DNA of 64,000 bases from positions 186,001 to 250,000 of the forward strand of contig JAUNTX010000004.1 of NCBI GenBank assembly GCA_030538475.1, read 5' to 3'. The notes below the pieces were generated by a model. It searched no databases. It was not told the DNA's origin and saw only the letters and a list, made by a program, of their open reading frames with translations. The translations under genes were made by a program, and so were the position numbers. Below, piece by piece: positions 1 through 9,051 of this stretch. The stretch's first letter is position 1. Each line of letters opens with the position of its first letter. This DNA comes from Dermabacter sp. (lineage in GTDB: Bacteria > Actinomycetota > Actinomycetes > Actinomycetales > Dermabacteraceae).

Positions 1-97
1 TGCGTGACCTCAGTCAGCTGTTCACTCCTTCTCTTCCGAGGGCGTGCTTCGTTGAGGATATGTGCTTGCTAGGGACTGCAAGTGCCCCCTCACCTCC

Positions 98-117
98 AGC
101 GGGCCGTGAGGCCCGCT
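98..117. terminator. short stem-loop, possible terminator
   Basis: Perfect 8-bp stem (98-105 with 110-117) closing a GTGA tetraloop. It is GC-rich and has only a weak T-tract after it. It may work together with the larger hairpin just downstream. Confidence 0.35.
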
Positions 118-129
118 GCTTCGTTCCTC

Positions 130-178
130 GCGGGCGGGCCGGGCGGTTGATGTCAGGCCCGCCCGCGATCTTGTGTTT
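130..178 (+). terminator. hairpin followed by T-rich tail, probable terminator
   Basis: An 11-bp perfect inverted repeat (130-140 with 156-166) encloses a 15-base loop and is followed by a moderately T-rich stretch ending in TTGTGTTT. This would terminate a rightward transcript entering from outside the window. Confidence 0.45.
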
Positions 179-408
179 GAGGGTGGTGCTTGCCCGGCTA
201 TCTCCGAGGCGCGCTAAGCCACTGTTGGAAACCGCCCGGGCCCCGGCCCCACTCTCGCCACACCCACCCCCACTCTTACCCCGCCCCACCAACCCCCACC
301 CAAAGTTACCGACCACCTCGCTTGCCCCGCCCGTCGGCCCCTATAGTGCCCGATATTGAACCTGCGGAACCCCTTCGTGGGAGTCGTGTTCGGTGTTACT
401 GTGCTGCC

Positions 409-1233
409 ATGACTGATGAGCAGTGGACCTTGGTGACGTGGATGTTGGTCGGCCTGGGCGTGTGGTGTGTTCTGGTGTTCGGTGGTGCGTTCTTGGTGCG
501 TCGGCGGTGGTCGCGTCGGCAGCAGGAGGGGCCGGGGGCGCGGTCGATTCCGGCGCCGGTGGATCCGTGGCGTCGTTTTACGGGGTCGCTCGCGGCTGTG
601 TATGGGCGTGTGGAGTGGGTGCGGACGCGGGGTGTGCGCCGCCGGTATTCGGAGGATCAGGTGCTGTATGGGTATGGCTCTGCCCAGGTGGTGCAGCGAC
701 TGCTGGGGGAGTTGAAGCGTGATTGGGGGGTGAGGAAGCCTGCGCAAGCGGCCGCGGCGGTGGCGGTGGCGCCGAACATGGTGGAGGTGAGTGCGGCGCG
801 GGTGGCGTATGCGAGGGGCGAGAGCGCCGAGGGGCTTGAGGCGCGGCTCGATGCCGTGGGCGCGCCGGAGTATGCGCGCGATGGCGTGGTCGAGGAGCTG
901 CGGGCGCTTCGAGAGGATGGGGCTTCGTCGTTCGATGCCCGTGCGCTCGTGGGGCCGTTGGCGTTCGACGTGGCGCGCTATAGCAATCTGGTGCGCATGA
1001 CCGCGTGTGCGGGGCTCGTGACGGAGGGGCAGGCGCACGAGGCGTCGGATCGGCTCGGCGTCGCGGCCGTGGCCGCGTTTGGGAGCTGGGACGCGTTCGC
1101 TGAGGCGTATCCCGACGGACTTGCGGCCTTCACCCGCAGCGGTAATAGGCCGTATCGGAAGGCGCTGGACTGGCTGCGCACGGAGGGCAAGAGTCCGTGG
1201 GTGCGCTTCGGATGGCCCGCCGCGGGACGGTAG
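409..1233 (+). CDS. DUF1266 domain membrane protein
   Basis: 274 residues with one N-terminal membrane segment (about residues 5-27) followed by Arg-rich sequence, so the bulk is predicted to face the cytoplasm. The C-terminal two thirds match DUF1266: a run like AFDVARYSNLVRMTACAGL, then a helix ending in FGSWDAFAEAY, and the closing SPWVRFGW block, a W-x-x-F/Y-x-W ending typical of the family. The function of the family is unknown; it occurs in many bacteria, often as a lone gene. I chose the ATG at 409 because upstream codons in the same frame have a different, Pro-rich composition. A strong intrinsic terminator follows, so it is probably monocistronic. Confidence 0.75.
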   Translation: MTDEQWTLVTWMLVGLGVWCVLVFGGAFLVRRRWSRRQQEGPGARSIPAPVDPWRRFTGSLAAVYGRVEWVRTRGVRRRYSEDQVLYGYGSAQVVQRLLGELKRDWGVRKPAQAAAAVAVAPNMVEVSAARVAYARGESAEGLEARLDAVGAPEYARDGVVEELRALREDGASSFDARALVGPLAFDVARYSNLVRMTACAGLVTEGQAHEASDRLGVAAVAAFGSWDAFAEAYPDGLAAFTRSGNRPYRKALDWLRTEGKSPWVRFGWPAAGR

Positions 1234-1273
1234 GAACAGTCCGCCTCCGGTCGGAAAAACGGGGGAAGAAAGC

Positions 1274-1303
1274 AAGGGGAGGAGCCAGCGGCTCCTCCCC
1301 TTT
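1274..1303 (+). terminator. intrinsic terminator after the DUF1266 gene
   Basis: 13-bp perfect stem (1274-1286 with 1290-1302) around a 3-base AGC loop, ending in a short T run (1301-1303). It begins 40 bases after the DUF1266 stop codon. Confidence 0.8.
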
Positions 1304-1649
1304 ATCGTGCCCGGGAGCCCGTCGCGACACCGAGCCAGCCTGCCCCGGTGCGCCAGGTCACGCGGGATAGCCCCAAGGGCAGGTAAACGCGGACCCCCGT
1401 TGGGTCAACGCTGGTCGGGCGGTGGCGGATTTCCCCGTGCCGCACGGGTCGGATTGGGTAAAACTCCCTCACCGGCCTTCCCAAGTCCATCGATCTGGGC
1501 CCGGGCGGCTCCTACGGTTGATAGCACGAGGTCGCGGTGGGCTCGCTTCGCTCCGAAGCACTCCGGCCCGCGTTTCCTCGAGGGAAGCACTGCACGAACT
1601 GCTCATACACACGCATACGCATGACTGACGATTAGGGACCAGCACACTC
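1304..1649 (+). promoter_or_regulatory. long leader/intergenic region upstream of NlpC/P60 gene
   Basis: 346 bases without a supported gene. It contains a series of short local stem-loops: 1370-1380 (4-bp stem), 1392-1406 (5-bp), 1434-1448 (6-bp) and 1545-1559 (6-bp). This is compatible with a structured 5' leader. In actinobacteria, genes for secreted wall hydrolases are often preceded by the c-di-AMP (ydaO/yuaA) riboswitch, but I could not find its conserved blocks here, so no riboswitch is claimed. The promoter is not identified. Confidence 0.35.
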
Positions 1650-2591
1650 ATGGCACGACACAACACGCACCGCGCCCAGGGCTCCGCTCTTTCCACCATG
1701 ACCATTCGCCCCGTGGGCAAGACCGCGTTCGGTATGGCGCTCGCGGGCGCTGCTGTTTTCGGCACGATGTCGGGCGCGAACGCTGCCCCGTCGGAGTCGG
1801 ACACCACGAACACCACGGCGACCATTCCTGTGGCAGCCGTCAACGCGGCAACGACCGAGGCCGCTCAGACCACCCAGCAGTTCGATCTGGTGTCGCTGGT
1901 GGCCGCGCTGAACGAGGTCACGGCTGCCGAGGGTGGCCCGGTGGCCACCCTGCAGGAGAAGCTCAACGCGAAGGGCGCGTCGCTCGAGGTGGATGGCCGG
2001 TACGGCGCGAACACCCGCACGGCAGTCGAGGATTTCCAGGCCTCGAACAACCTCACGATTGACGGCATCGTGGGCGCGGATACGCGCGGCGCCCTCGAAT
2101 CGGAGACCTCCTCCGCGCTCGTCGCCGGTGCTGCGCGCGCCGCTCAGGCCCCGCAGGCGACCGCGACGAACGCCTCGACCTCGACCTCGTCGTCCAGCAA
2201 CGGCAGCGCGAACGCCACGAACGCCTCGAACGCGTCCTCCACCCCGGCCGCCTCGAGCTCGGGCCAGTCGATCCTGTCGGCCGCCCGCTCGCAGCTGGGC
2301 ACCAACTACGTGTGGGGCGCCTCGAACCCCGGCTCCGGCTTCGACTGCTCGGGCTTCACCCGCTGGGTCTACAAGCAGGCCGGAATGTCCCTCGCGCACG
2401 GCTCGGGCGCGCAGGCCAGCGGCGGCACCCGGATCTCGCAGTCGGAAGCACAGCCGGGCGACCTCGTGTACTGGCCGGGCCACATCGGCATCTACGCGGG
2501 CAACGGCAAGGTCATCGACGCGGGCCAGGCCGCGGGCCAGGTCTCGGAGCGCTCCATCTGGGGCAACCCCACCTTCATCACCTACCGCTGA
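1650..2591 (+). CDS. secreted NlpC/P60 peptidoglycan endopeptidase with PG-binding domain
   Basis: 313 residues. An unusually long signal peptide (N-region with Arg/His, hydrophobic core about 24-40, likely cleavage near 45 at GANA|AP) directs export. Residues ~85-150 form a peptidoglycan_binding_1 domain (DGRYGANTRTAVEDFQ, then VGADTRGALES). A Ser/Thr/Asn/Ala-rich linker (~155-205) leads to a C-terminal NlpC/P60 domain (~206-313) with catalytic Cys233 in FDCSGF and His278 in GHIGIYAG. The family cleaves peptide stems in peptidoglycan, typically next to D-Glu. The role is probably daughter-cell separation or wall turnover. GGGACC about 13 bases upstream is a weak ribosome site. An internal ATG at residue 17 is an alternative start giving a more usual signal peptide. 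Confidence 0.88.
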   Translation: MARHNTHRAQGSALSTMTIRPVGKTAFGMALAGAAVFGTMSGANAAPSESDTTNTTATIPVAAVNAATTEAAQTTQQFDLVSLVAALNEVTAAEGGPVATLQEKLNAKGASLEVDGRYGANTRTAVEDFQASNNLTIDGIVGADTRGALESETSSALVAGAARAAQAPQATATNASTSTSSSSNGSANATNASNASSTPAASSSGQSILSAARSQLGTNYVWGASNPGSGFDCSGFTRWVYKQAGMSLAHGSGAQASGGTRISQSEAQPGDLVYWPGHIGIYAGNGKVIDAGQAAGQVSERSIWGNPTFITYR

Positions 2592-2603
2592 TTTTCCCCA
2601 ATC

Positions 2604-2625
2604 GTGGCGCCCCGTCGGGCGTCAC
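2604..2625. terminator. stem-loop between convergent genes
   Basis: 9-bp stem (2604-2612 with 2617-2625, one G:T pair) with a CGTC loop, lying between the converging NlpC/P60 and DUF1345 genes. No T-tract on either side, so terminator function is uncertain. Confidence 0.35.
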
Positions 2626-2690
2626 CTCGCGAGCGTCGCATTCCTTCCCCCGAGGGTGCGGCGCTCGTGTGGTTAACCGGGCGCGTGCGG

Positions 2691-3599
2691 CTATTTCGTG
2701 AGGCTGCCGAAGAGGATCGAGACGGCCATCGCGAGGATCACCGTGTTGAACGCCCACGCGAGCACGGCGTGGGAGCGGAACACCTTCGCGGCCGTCGAGG
2801 AGCGGGGTTGGGCGCCCGCGCCGAGGAAGGTCGAGGTGAGGACCGAGATCGAGATGAAGTCGCCCAGGCGCGGACGCTCGGTGAACGGGACGGAGAGTTC
2901 CCCGGAGCCGTACACGTCGGCGTATCGCAGCGCGAACGAGTACACCATGATCGCCCACGAGGTGCCGACGGCGCCGAAGCCGAGGACCATCGGGGCGGCG
3001 GTCCCGTCGAAGTAGCCGATCTGGGCGGCGGCGATCACGAGCGCGGCGGCGAGCAAGCTGCCGCTGATCGTCCACGATTCCGCGCTGCCCGCCCCGAACA
3101 GGGTCCACCACCATCGGTGCGCACGATGGGAGCTTTGCGTGTGCGCCAGAAACTCCTCGGAGTTCATGCGGCGGTGCACAATGATCGACAGCACCAGGTA
3201 CAGGAATCCCTGGACGATCCACGCGGAAAACGCGGCGGGCATGAGGGCGCCCGTGATGATGTCTTCCAGATGCGTGATCCACGTGACCTCGCCGAGCTTC
3301 GCGTACGCGGACGAAAGATCGTTGGAAAACAGGCCGACGCCCGTGACGACCCCGATGGTGGAGGCAATTGCCAGGCGGCGCAGCTCGCTCTCCAGGAAGC
3401 GGTGGACGGGTCCGCGGGGCCGAGAGGCAGGCGCCTGCGAAGGCGCGGGGGACGGCTGGGCCGACGGGCCGGGCTCTGCTGTGTCGGAACCCGCAGCGGC
3501 CTGCACCGGTGTGGCAGGGGCCGACGGCGGCGCCGTCTCAGCGCTGCGCTCATCTTCGTCGTTGCCGCGAGGCGGGTCAGTGGGGGAAGAGGTACTCAC
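2691..3599 (-). CDS. DUF1345 family membrane protein
   Basis: 302 residues. The first ~65 are a disordered Pro/Ala/Ser-rich cytoplasmic tail, followed by five or so hydrophobic segments. The C-terminal block (TSTFLGAG...RSHAVLAWAFNTVILAMAV) matches DUF1345, a family of small integral membrane proteins of unknown function. The start is a GTG at 3599 preceded by TAGGG; it lies 4 bases after the stop of the DNA glycosylase gene, so the two are probably co-transcribed from the symporter promoter. The long N-terminal extension is not usual for DUF1345 and may be lineage specific. Confidence 0.7.
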   Translation of the reverse strand: MSTSSPTDPPRGNDEDERSAETAPPSAPATPVQAAAGSDTAEPGPSAQPSPAPSQAPASRPRGPVHRFLESELRRLAIASTIGVVTGVGLFSNDLSSAYAKLGEVTWITHLEDIITGALMPAAFSAWIVQGFLYLVLSIIVHRRMNSEEFLAHTQSSHRAHRWWWTLFGAGSAESWTISGSLLAAALVIAAAQIGYFDGTAAPMVLGFGAVGTSWAIMVYSFALRYADVYGSGELSVPFTERPRLGDFISISVLTSTFLGAGAQPRSSTAAKVFRSHAVLAWAFNTVILAMAVSILFGSLTK

Positions 3600-3603
3600 G
3601 TGC

Positions 3604-4242
3604 CTACCCTATTCGAGGCGGTGCGGCGGGTGAGCGGCGATACGCGCTCACGGTGGGATCGCCCGTGAGCCACAGGCGATAGGGTTCGTCGGCGGCGCGG
3701 CTCACCCCCACGCGCGGCCCGGTACTGATGTGCAGCCCGGTACTGATCAGTGGTTCGACACCGTTGCGCGGCTCGGGCGTCAGGTCTCGCAGCTCGAGCC
3801 AAATGGGTGAGGAGGGCTCGAAGACGGGCGTGTCGGCGTCGGCCATGGTGATGCCGAGCGCCCGCGTGAGGTTGCCGGGCCCGCGCGCCCACTCTCTGTC
3901 CCGTCGGCCCGGCCGACGCTCCGCCATGAGCTCCTGCCCCGCGACGATGCGTCCGGCGCGCAAGAGGACGGCTCGGGCGTCGCCTTCGGGGGAGCACACG
4001 ATGTTCGCGCACGTGTGCCCGTGCATCTGGTACGTGTAGAGGTGCCCGGGCGGGCCGAACATGACGGCGTTGCGGCGGTCGAGGCCGCGAAAGGCGTGCG
4101 AGGCGGGGTCGGTGGTGCCCGCGTATGCCTCGACCTCGGTGATGAGGGCCGAGGCGCCGCGGCCGTGAAGGATCGAGCCCAGGAGCTGCCGGGCCGCGAC
4201 CAACGGGTCGGGGTCCAGGGGCGTGCTCCCGGGCTCGGTCAT
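3604..4242 (-). CDS. 3-methyladenine DNA glycosylase (MPG/AAG family)
   Basis: 212 residues, typical length for the bacterial AAG-like family. These monofunctional glycosylases excise alkylated purines such as 3-methyladenine and hypoxanthine. The N-terminal ITEVEAYAG block carries the expected catalytic Glu (Glu38 by alignment with ETEAY of the human enzyme). The family signature continues with SHAFRG, RNAVMFGPPGHLYTY and GPGNLTRALGI. The ATG at 4242 lies 17 bases after the stop of the symporter gene on the same strand. There is no clear Shine-Dalgarno motif, so it may be translated by coupling. Base excision repair; no regulatory site seen. Confidence 0.9.
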   Translation of the reverse strand: MTEPGSTPLDPDPLVAARQLLGSILHGRGASALITEVEAYAGTTDPASHAFRGLDRRNAVMFGPPGHLYTYQMHGHTCANIVCSPEGDARAVLLRAGRIVAGQELMAERRPGRRDREWARGPGNLTRALGITMADADTPVFEPSSPIWLELRDLTPEPRNGVEPLISTGLHISTGPRVGVSRAADEPYRLWLTGDPTVSAYRRSPAAPPRIG

Positions 4243-4259
4243 GCCGTGCTGGCGAGGGT

Positions 4260-5477
4260 TCAGGCGGGGACGGGTTCGGCGTCGATCCCTTCGCCGTCCA
4301 CGTTCTTCGCGCCGAGCCTGCCACCGGACAGCTTGTCCACGATGGTCGCAATCGCGCCATCGCCGGTGACGTTCGTGGCGGTGCCGAACGAGTCGAGCGC
4401 GACGTAGGTGGCGACCATGAGGCCCACCTGCGCCTCGGTGAAGCCCAGCTGTTCTTGCAGGAGGGCGGAGGCGGTGACGATGGCGCCGCCGGGCACGCCG
4501 GGGGCGGCGATCATGGCGATGCCGAGCAGGAGCACGAAGCCGATGAGGGCCGACAGCTGGATGTCGCCGCCGGTGGCCCACAGGATCGCGAAGCCGAACA
4601 GCACGATCTTCACGGTCGAGCCCGCGAGGTGGATCGTGGCGCACAGGGGGATCACGAACGCCGCGACGGGCTTGGACACCCCGGCGGCTTCGGCGCTGCG
4701 CACGGTCACGGGGATCGTGGCGGCGCTCGAGGAGGTGCCGAGCGCGGTCGCGTAGGCGGGCAGCATCTTCACGAGCATGCTGAACGGGTTGCGGCCGGCC
4801 ACGAGGCCCGCCACCGTGTATTGCGCGATGAGCATGAGCACCGTGAGCACGAACGCGAGGATCACGATGCCGAGCATCTGCACGATGATCTTCCCGATCG
4901 CTCCCGCGGAGGTCATGTTCGCGAAGATGCAGAAAATGTACGGCGGCAGGAGCGGAACGATCACCCGGGAAATGACCACGTTGACGATCCCGCGCAGTTC
5001 CACGAAGGCACTGCTGATCGTGGTGGCGCGCACCGAGATGATGCCGAGGCCCACCACGAAGCTCACGATGAGCGCGGTCATGACGCTGAACACCGGCGGA
5101 ATCTCGAGGGTGAAGAACGGCTCGAAGCTCGCGGACGGATCGGCCACGTCCTCGAGCGTGCTGTCGCCTCCGAGCAGCCACGGGAACGTGAGGTAACCGG
5201 CCGCGATGGCATACAGCCCGGCCAACACGGTCGAGGAATAGGCGATGAGTGCGGTGATGCCCAGCCACTTGCCCGCGCCCTTGCCGAACTCGGCGATGGC
5301 GGGCGTGATGAGGCCGATGATGATGAGCGGAATGATGAAGGTCAGGAAGCTGGCGAACAGGCTCGAGAAGGTCGAGAAGATGCGGCTCAGCCAGTCCGGC
5401 GAGACGTAGCCGACCAGGATGCCGAGCACAATCGCGATAACGATGTATCCGAGGAGGGAATTTAGAGCCTTTTTCAT
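4260..5477 (-). CDS. dicarboxylate/amino acid:cation symporter (SLC1/DAACS family)
   Basis: 405 residues with eight or more hydrophobic segments and the two re-entrant signatures of the family: the Ser-rich hairpin (ALGTSSSAATIPVT) and the later loop CATIHLAGSTVKI, followed by APGVPGGAI and ATNVTGDG. The second loop departs from the canonical NMDG of glutamate/C4-dicarboxylate carriers, so the substrate (acidic amino acid, C4-acid, serine/threonine or cystine) cannot be assigned. The start is the ATG at 5477 with AAAGGAG 8-9 bases upstream. First gene of a probable leftward operon with the DNA glycosylase and DUF1345 genes. Confidence 0.85.
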   Translation of the reverse strand: MKKALNSLLGYIVIAIVLGILVGYVSPDWLSRIFSTFSSLFASFLTFIIPLIIIGLITPAIAEFGKGAGKWLGITALIAYSSTVLAGLYAIAAGYLTFPWLLGGDSTLEDVADPSASFEPFFTLEIPPVFSVMTALIVSFVVGLGIISVRATTISSAFVELRGIVNVVISRVIVPLLPPYIFCIFANMTSAGAIGKIIVQMLGIVILAFVLTVLMLIAQYTVAGLVAGRNPFSMLVKMLPAYATALGTSSSAATIPVTVRSAEAAGVSKPVAAFVIPLCATIHLAGSTVKIVLFGFAILWATGGDIQLSALIGFVLLLGIAMIAAPGVPGGAIVTASALLQEQLGFTEAQVGLMVATYVALDSFGTATNVTGDGAIATIVDKLSGGRLGAKNVDGEGIDAEPVPA

Positions 5478-5714
5478 GGGCGCTCCTTTGTGTCCATGGG
5501 GGGAGGAACGTTGACAGCGTAGTGCAGGCGCGCGCCGCGCGGAGGCCTTTTCCACGGGATGGTCGCGCGGCACGGGCGGGCGTCCGGCGTGCCGGGCACC
5601 TGGGGCGCCCCGGTGAGCAGATGAGAGAGGGTGGAGGTGGGAACAGGGGAGGGGCGCCTCGGTGGATACAGCGGTGGCACAGATGGGCGCGGGGGAGCGA
5701 GTCACGCCGTTACG

Positions 5715-6614
5715 ATGGAGCCCATGTGCGCCGCGAGACCTGCCCGCCCCCTGAACCTCGTGGACTCGTTCCTCGTGGATCGCGGGCGCCTCGTGGATCC
5801 GGCGGGGCACCGCGAGCGGATGCGGTCAGCGGCACGGGAACTCTGGGTGGATCGTCCGAGGGCCGACGGGGATCGCCCGGGGGTTGACGTGGATCGTCCG
5901 GGGGCAGACGCCGCCGTGGACCGGCTCTACGCCGAGGCCGCCGAGCAGATCGCGGGCGCCGCCCGCGGGGGAGCGCCGCTGCTCTTCCCTCGCCTCACCC
6001 TTCAGCCCGATGCCGAGGCGCCCTCCGGCTGGCGCGGCACCGTTGAGTTGCGGCCCCTTGCTCCTGAGCGCGTGCGCACCACGGCACGCCTGATCACGCA
6101 CGACGGCCCCGATCTGCGCGTCCTCCCGCGCCTCAAGGGCCCCGACATGCCCTGGCAGGATCTGTGCCGCGAGCGCGCGATAGCGGTGGGGGCCGACGAC
6201 GCCGTGCTCACCGGCCCCGTGCCGCCGGGACCCGTGCCGACTGACCCCCGGGTGGCGGGTGCCGCGGTGATTCGCGAGGCCGCCTACGGCACGCTCGTGG
6301 CCTGGGACGACGGCGTGCTCCTGCTCAGCGCCGCCGCGGCCCGCCTGCCGAGCATCACGGAAGCGGCCCTCGTGCGGGCTGTGCAGTCGCGCGGCCTGCA
6401 CTCCGAGCGCACCGCCCTCACCGAGGACCTGCTCCGTGGCGCCGACGCGGTGTGGCTGCTCAGTTCCCTCCACACGATCCGGGAGGTCACTCACCTGGAT
6501 GACCGGGCACTGTCCACGCGGCCCGGCGCCGCGCAGTTCCGCGCCCTCATATGGGAGCGGGCCGAGCCCATCGGCGCGCTCGCGCCCGCCGAAGGCGACG
6601 GGCGGGGCGCATGA
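5715..6614 (+). CDS. pabC: aminotransferase class IV, aminodeoxychorismate lyase-like (PabC)
   Basis: 299 residues. The fold type IV PLP-enzyme pattern is visible in RLKGPDMPWQD (the Lys is the likely PLP anchor), IREAAYGTLVAWDDGVLLL (equivalent to the EgatsNif-dG block) and the C-terminal SLHTIREVTHLDD. Divergence is high, so assignment rests largely on context: the stop overlaps the start of a fused PabA-PabB gene (ATGA), and PabC normally converts that enzyme's product to p-aminobenzoate and pyruvate for folate synthesis. A D-amino acid or branched-chain aminotransferase is the alternative. ATG at 5724 is an equally possible start (GGAG close upstream). Residues 38-60 contain an Arg/Asp/Gly/Pro-rich repeat (VDRPxAD, DRPGVDVDRPGAD) absent from standard PabC. 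Confidence 0.75.
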   Translation: MEPMCAARPARPLNLVDSFLVDRGRLVDPAGHRERMRSAARELWVDRPRADGDRPGVDVDRPGADAAVDRLYAEAAEQIAGAARGGAPLLFPRLTLQPDAEAPSGWRGTVELRPLAPERVRTTARLITHDGPDLRVLPRLKGPDMPWQDLCRERAIAVGADDAVLTGPVPPGPVPTDPRVAGAAVIREAAYGTLVAWDDGVLLLSAAAARLPSITEAALVRAVQSRGLHSERTALTEDLLRGADAVWLLSSLHTIREVTHLDDRALSTRPGAAQFRALIWERAEPIGALAPAEGDGRGA

Positions 6615-8980
6615 CGCGCGTGCTGCTCGTGGACAACCACGACTCCTTCACCTTCAACATCGCGCACCTCGTGGTCGCGGCGGGTGGCCCGCCTCCCGTG
6701 GTGCTGACCAACGATGCCTCGGCGGTGCCGGACGTGGAGGAGTTCACCCACGTCATCATCGGGCCCGGCCCCGGTACCCCGGACCGCGCCTCCGACCTCG
6801 GCCACAGCCTGCCGATTTACCGTGCGGCGCTCGCGGCGGGCATCCCCGTCCTCGGGGTGTGCCTCGGCCACCAGCTCATGGCCGTCGCGCACGGCGGGAG
6901 CGTCGGCCGCGCACCCGAGCCGATGCACGGGCGCGAATCGATCGTGCGCATGGGCCCCGCGGCAGCGAGCGATTCGGTGCTCTCCGCCCTCCCGCCGGAG
7001 TTCTCGGCGGTGCGCTACCACTCCCTTGCCGTGACCGAGCTGCCCCCGGTCCTTCAGGCGCACGGGCACAGCGAGGACGGCGTGATCCAGGCGCTCGCCC
7101 ACCGCCACGCGCCCGCGTGGGGCGTCCAGTACCATCCCGAATCGATCCGCAGCGAGGCCGGCACTGCCCTCATGCGCGCCTTTCTCGCCGTCTCCGGCCC
7201 CGACGCGGACACCCAGAAAACCGCCGTCGACCCCGCCTCCGCCGCACTCGCCGAGCGGGCCGTGCCTCCCGCAGCGCGCCCCGCCACCCACACCCTCGTG
7301 TCCGGGCGCCCCATCGCGCTCGCGGATGTCCACGAGGACGCCGAACGCCTCTTCACCGCGTTGTTCGCCGACCGTCCGCACGCCGTCTGGCTCGATTCCG
7401 CGAGCGGCGACGACCGCTCACGCTTCTCGATCCTCGGCGCGCTCGATGGCCCCGGCTCGCACGTGCTGACCGCGCGCGTCGGCCCCGCGGAAACCACCGT
7501 CGTTCGCGAGGAGGCCGACGGCAGCACCGCGCTCGTCCCAGGCCCGTTCTTCGCGGCGCTGCGCGCCCACGTTCAGGCGTGCGTGCTCGACGGGGACGGC
7601 GAGGATGTTGCCCGGGCCCTCGACGGGTTCGGACTCGGCTACGCCGGGTACCTGGGCTATGGGCTGAGCGCCGAAACCCTCGGAGCGGGCGTCGTCGGCA
7701 CCGAAGCCGACACGGAGGCCGATGCCTGGCTCGTGTTCCTCTCTCGCGCCCTCGTGATCGACCACGAGCGCCGGTGCGTCCGGCCGCTCGCCCTGGTGCC
7801 CCTCGCCGAAGCGGATGAGCACTCCGCATGGCTGAGGGAGGTGGAGTGGGAGATCCGCCGCGCCCTCACCGCATCGCCGAGCACTGGCGAATCGCCGTGC
7901 ACTGACGGTTCGCGGAGAATCACTGACGTGTCGCGCAGCTCCAGCGAACCGCACGGCTTTGACGAGGCCACGCGATACGCCTCCGCTACCACCGGCCACC
8001 CCGTGCCGTCGGTGCGTTTCCGGCACGGCAGGGCCGAGTATCTGCGCCTCATCGACCGCTGCCACGCCCTCATCGCGGCGGGTGAAAGCTACGAGCTGTG
8101 CCTCACGAACGAGGGCCGCGTGCCCGGCCGCTTTGACGCGCTCGCGGTCTACCGGCGCCTGCGTTCGCTCGCCCGCGTGCCCTACGGCGCGTTCCTGCGA
8201 TGCGGCGACCTCGCCGTGGCGAGCGCGTCGCCCGAGCGATTCCTCGACGTGTCCATGGACGGCCGCGTGGAATCACGCCCGATCAAGGGCACGCTGGCCC
8301 GCGCCGGGGCCCAGCCCGGCGCCGCGGAATCCGCCACCGCCAGGGCCACGGTCACTGCCACCGCCACGGCCAGCGCCGCGTCCGACGCCGCCGAGCGGGC
8401 CGCCCTCGCGTCGAGCCCGAAGGATCGCGCCGAGAACCTCATGATCGTGGACCTCGTACGCAACGACCTCTCTCGCGTGTGCGAGGAATCGAGCGTGCGC
8501 GTGCCCGCGCTCTTCGCCATCGAATCTTTTCCCACGGTCCACCAGATGATCTCGACCGTGATCGGTCAGCTGGCGCGGGGGCGAACGGCGCTGGACGCCC
8601 TCGAGGCGGCCTTCCCCGGCGGCTCGATGACGGGGGCGCCGAAGGAGCGCACCGTGCGCCTCCTCGATGCCCTCGAAGGGGGCCGCCGCGGCGTCTACTC
8701 GGGCGCTATCGGCTGGGTGTCGGTCAGCGGCGCGCTCTCACTCTCCATCGTCATCCGCACCGCGGTGATCGACGGCGACGGGGCGCGCTTCGGCGTGGGC
8801 GGCGCGATCACGCGCCTGAGCGATCCCGCCGAGGAGTACGAGGAGACCCTCACGAAGGCCCGCACTGTCCTCGCCGCCCTCGGCGCTCCCGCGCCAGAAA
8901 CGGCTAGCGCACCGGCAACGGCACCCGTACCTGCCACGGCACCCACAACGGCGCCCGCACCCGCCACGGCCGACGAGTGA
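6611..8980 (+). CDS. pabAB: fused aminodeoxychorismate synthase PabA-PabB
   Basis: 789 residues. Residues 1-~195 are a class I glutamine amidotransferase (DNHDSFTFN; nucleophile Cys84 in GVCLGHQ; His175/Glu177 in YHPES), which supplies ammonia. Residues ~240-755 are the chorismate-binding synthase with PIKGT (Lys is typical of PabB, where TrpE has Ala), ENLMIVDLVRNDLSRV and PGGSMTGAPKERT. Together they make 4-amino-4-deoxychorismate from chorismate and glutamine for folate synthesis. A low-complexity Ala/Thr-rich insert (~575-595) sits right after PIKGT, and an Ala/Pro/Thr tail ends the protein. Starts by ATGA overlap with the PabC-like gene. Cytoplasmic. Confidence 0.92.
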   Translation: MTRVLLVDNHDSFTFNIAHLVVAAGGPPPVVLTNDASAVPDVEEFTHVIIGPGPGTPDRASDLGHSLPIYRAALAAGIPVLGVCLGHQLMAVAHGGSVGRAPEPMHGRESIVRMGPAAASDSVLSALPPEFSAVRYHSLAVTELPPVLQAHGHSEDGVIQALAHRHAPAWGVQYHPESIRSEAGTALMRAFLAVSGPDADTQKTAVDPASAALAERAVPPAARPATHTLVSGRPIALADVHEDAERLFTALFADRPHAVWLDSASGDDRSRFSILGALDGPGSHVLTARVGPAETTVVREEADGSTALVPGPFFAALRAHVQACVLDGDGEDVARALDGFGLGYAGYLGYGLSAETLGAGVVGTEADTEADAWLVFLSRALVIDHERRCVRPLALVPLAEADEHSAWLREVEWEIRRALTASPSTGESPCTDGSRRITDVSRSSSEPHGFDEATRYASATTGHPVPSVRFRHGRAEYLRLIDRCHALIAAGESYELCLTNEGRVPGRFDALAVYRRLRSLARVPYGAFLRCGDLAVASASPERFLDVSMDGRVESRPIKGTLARAGAQPGAAESATARATVTATATASAASDAAERAALASSPKDRAENLMIVDLVRNDLSRVCEESSVRVPALFAIESFPTVHQMISTVIGQLARGRTALDALEAAFPGGSMTGAPKERTVRLLDALEGGRRGVYSGAIGWVSVSGALSLSIVIRTAVIDGDGARFGVGGAITRLSDPAEEYEETLTKARTVLAALGAPAPETASAPATAPVPATAPTTAPAPATADE

Positions 8981-9051
8981 GCGGCACGGCCACATGAGCG
9001 AGAGCCCCTTTGCCTAGGGGGCCTCCCTTCTTCCCATGGAAGCCTCTCTTC

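Larger units (their letters stand above)
1..408. other. intergenic region at left edge, no gene seen
   Basis: No convincing coding sequence in any frame. The open frames here have low-complexity Pro/Arg/Gly composition and no family resemblance. The stretch holds two stem-loops (listed separately) that probably end a gene lying left of the window. The last ~50 bases serve as upstream region for the DUF1266 gene. Confidence 0.6.

Noticed and set aside
190..408. Upstream in-frame extension of the DUF1266 protein
   Set aside because: Extension is Pro/His-rich and begins at a TTG with no ribosome site; the ATG at 409 starts directly before the membrane helix.
1304..1649. c-di-AMP (ydaO) riboswitch
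   Set aside because: Expected conserved blocks not found by eye; left as an unassigned structured leader.
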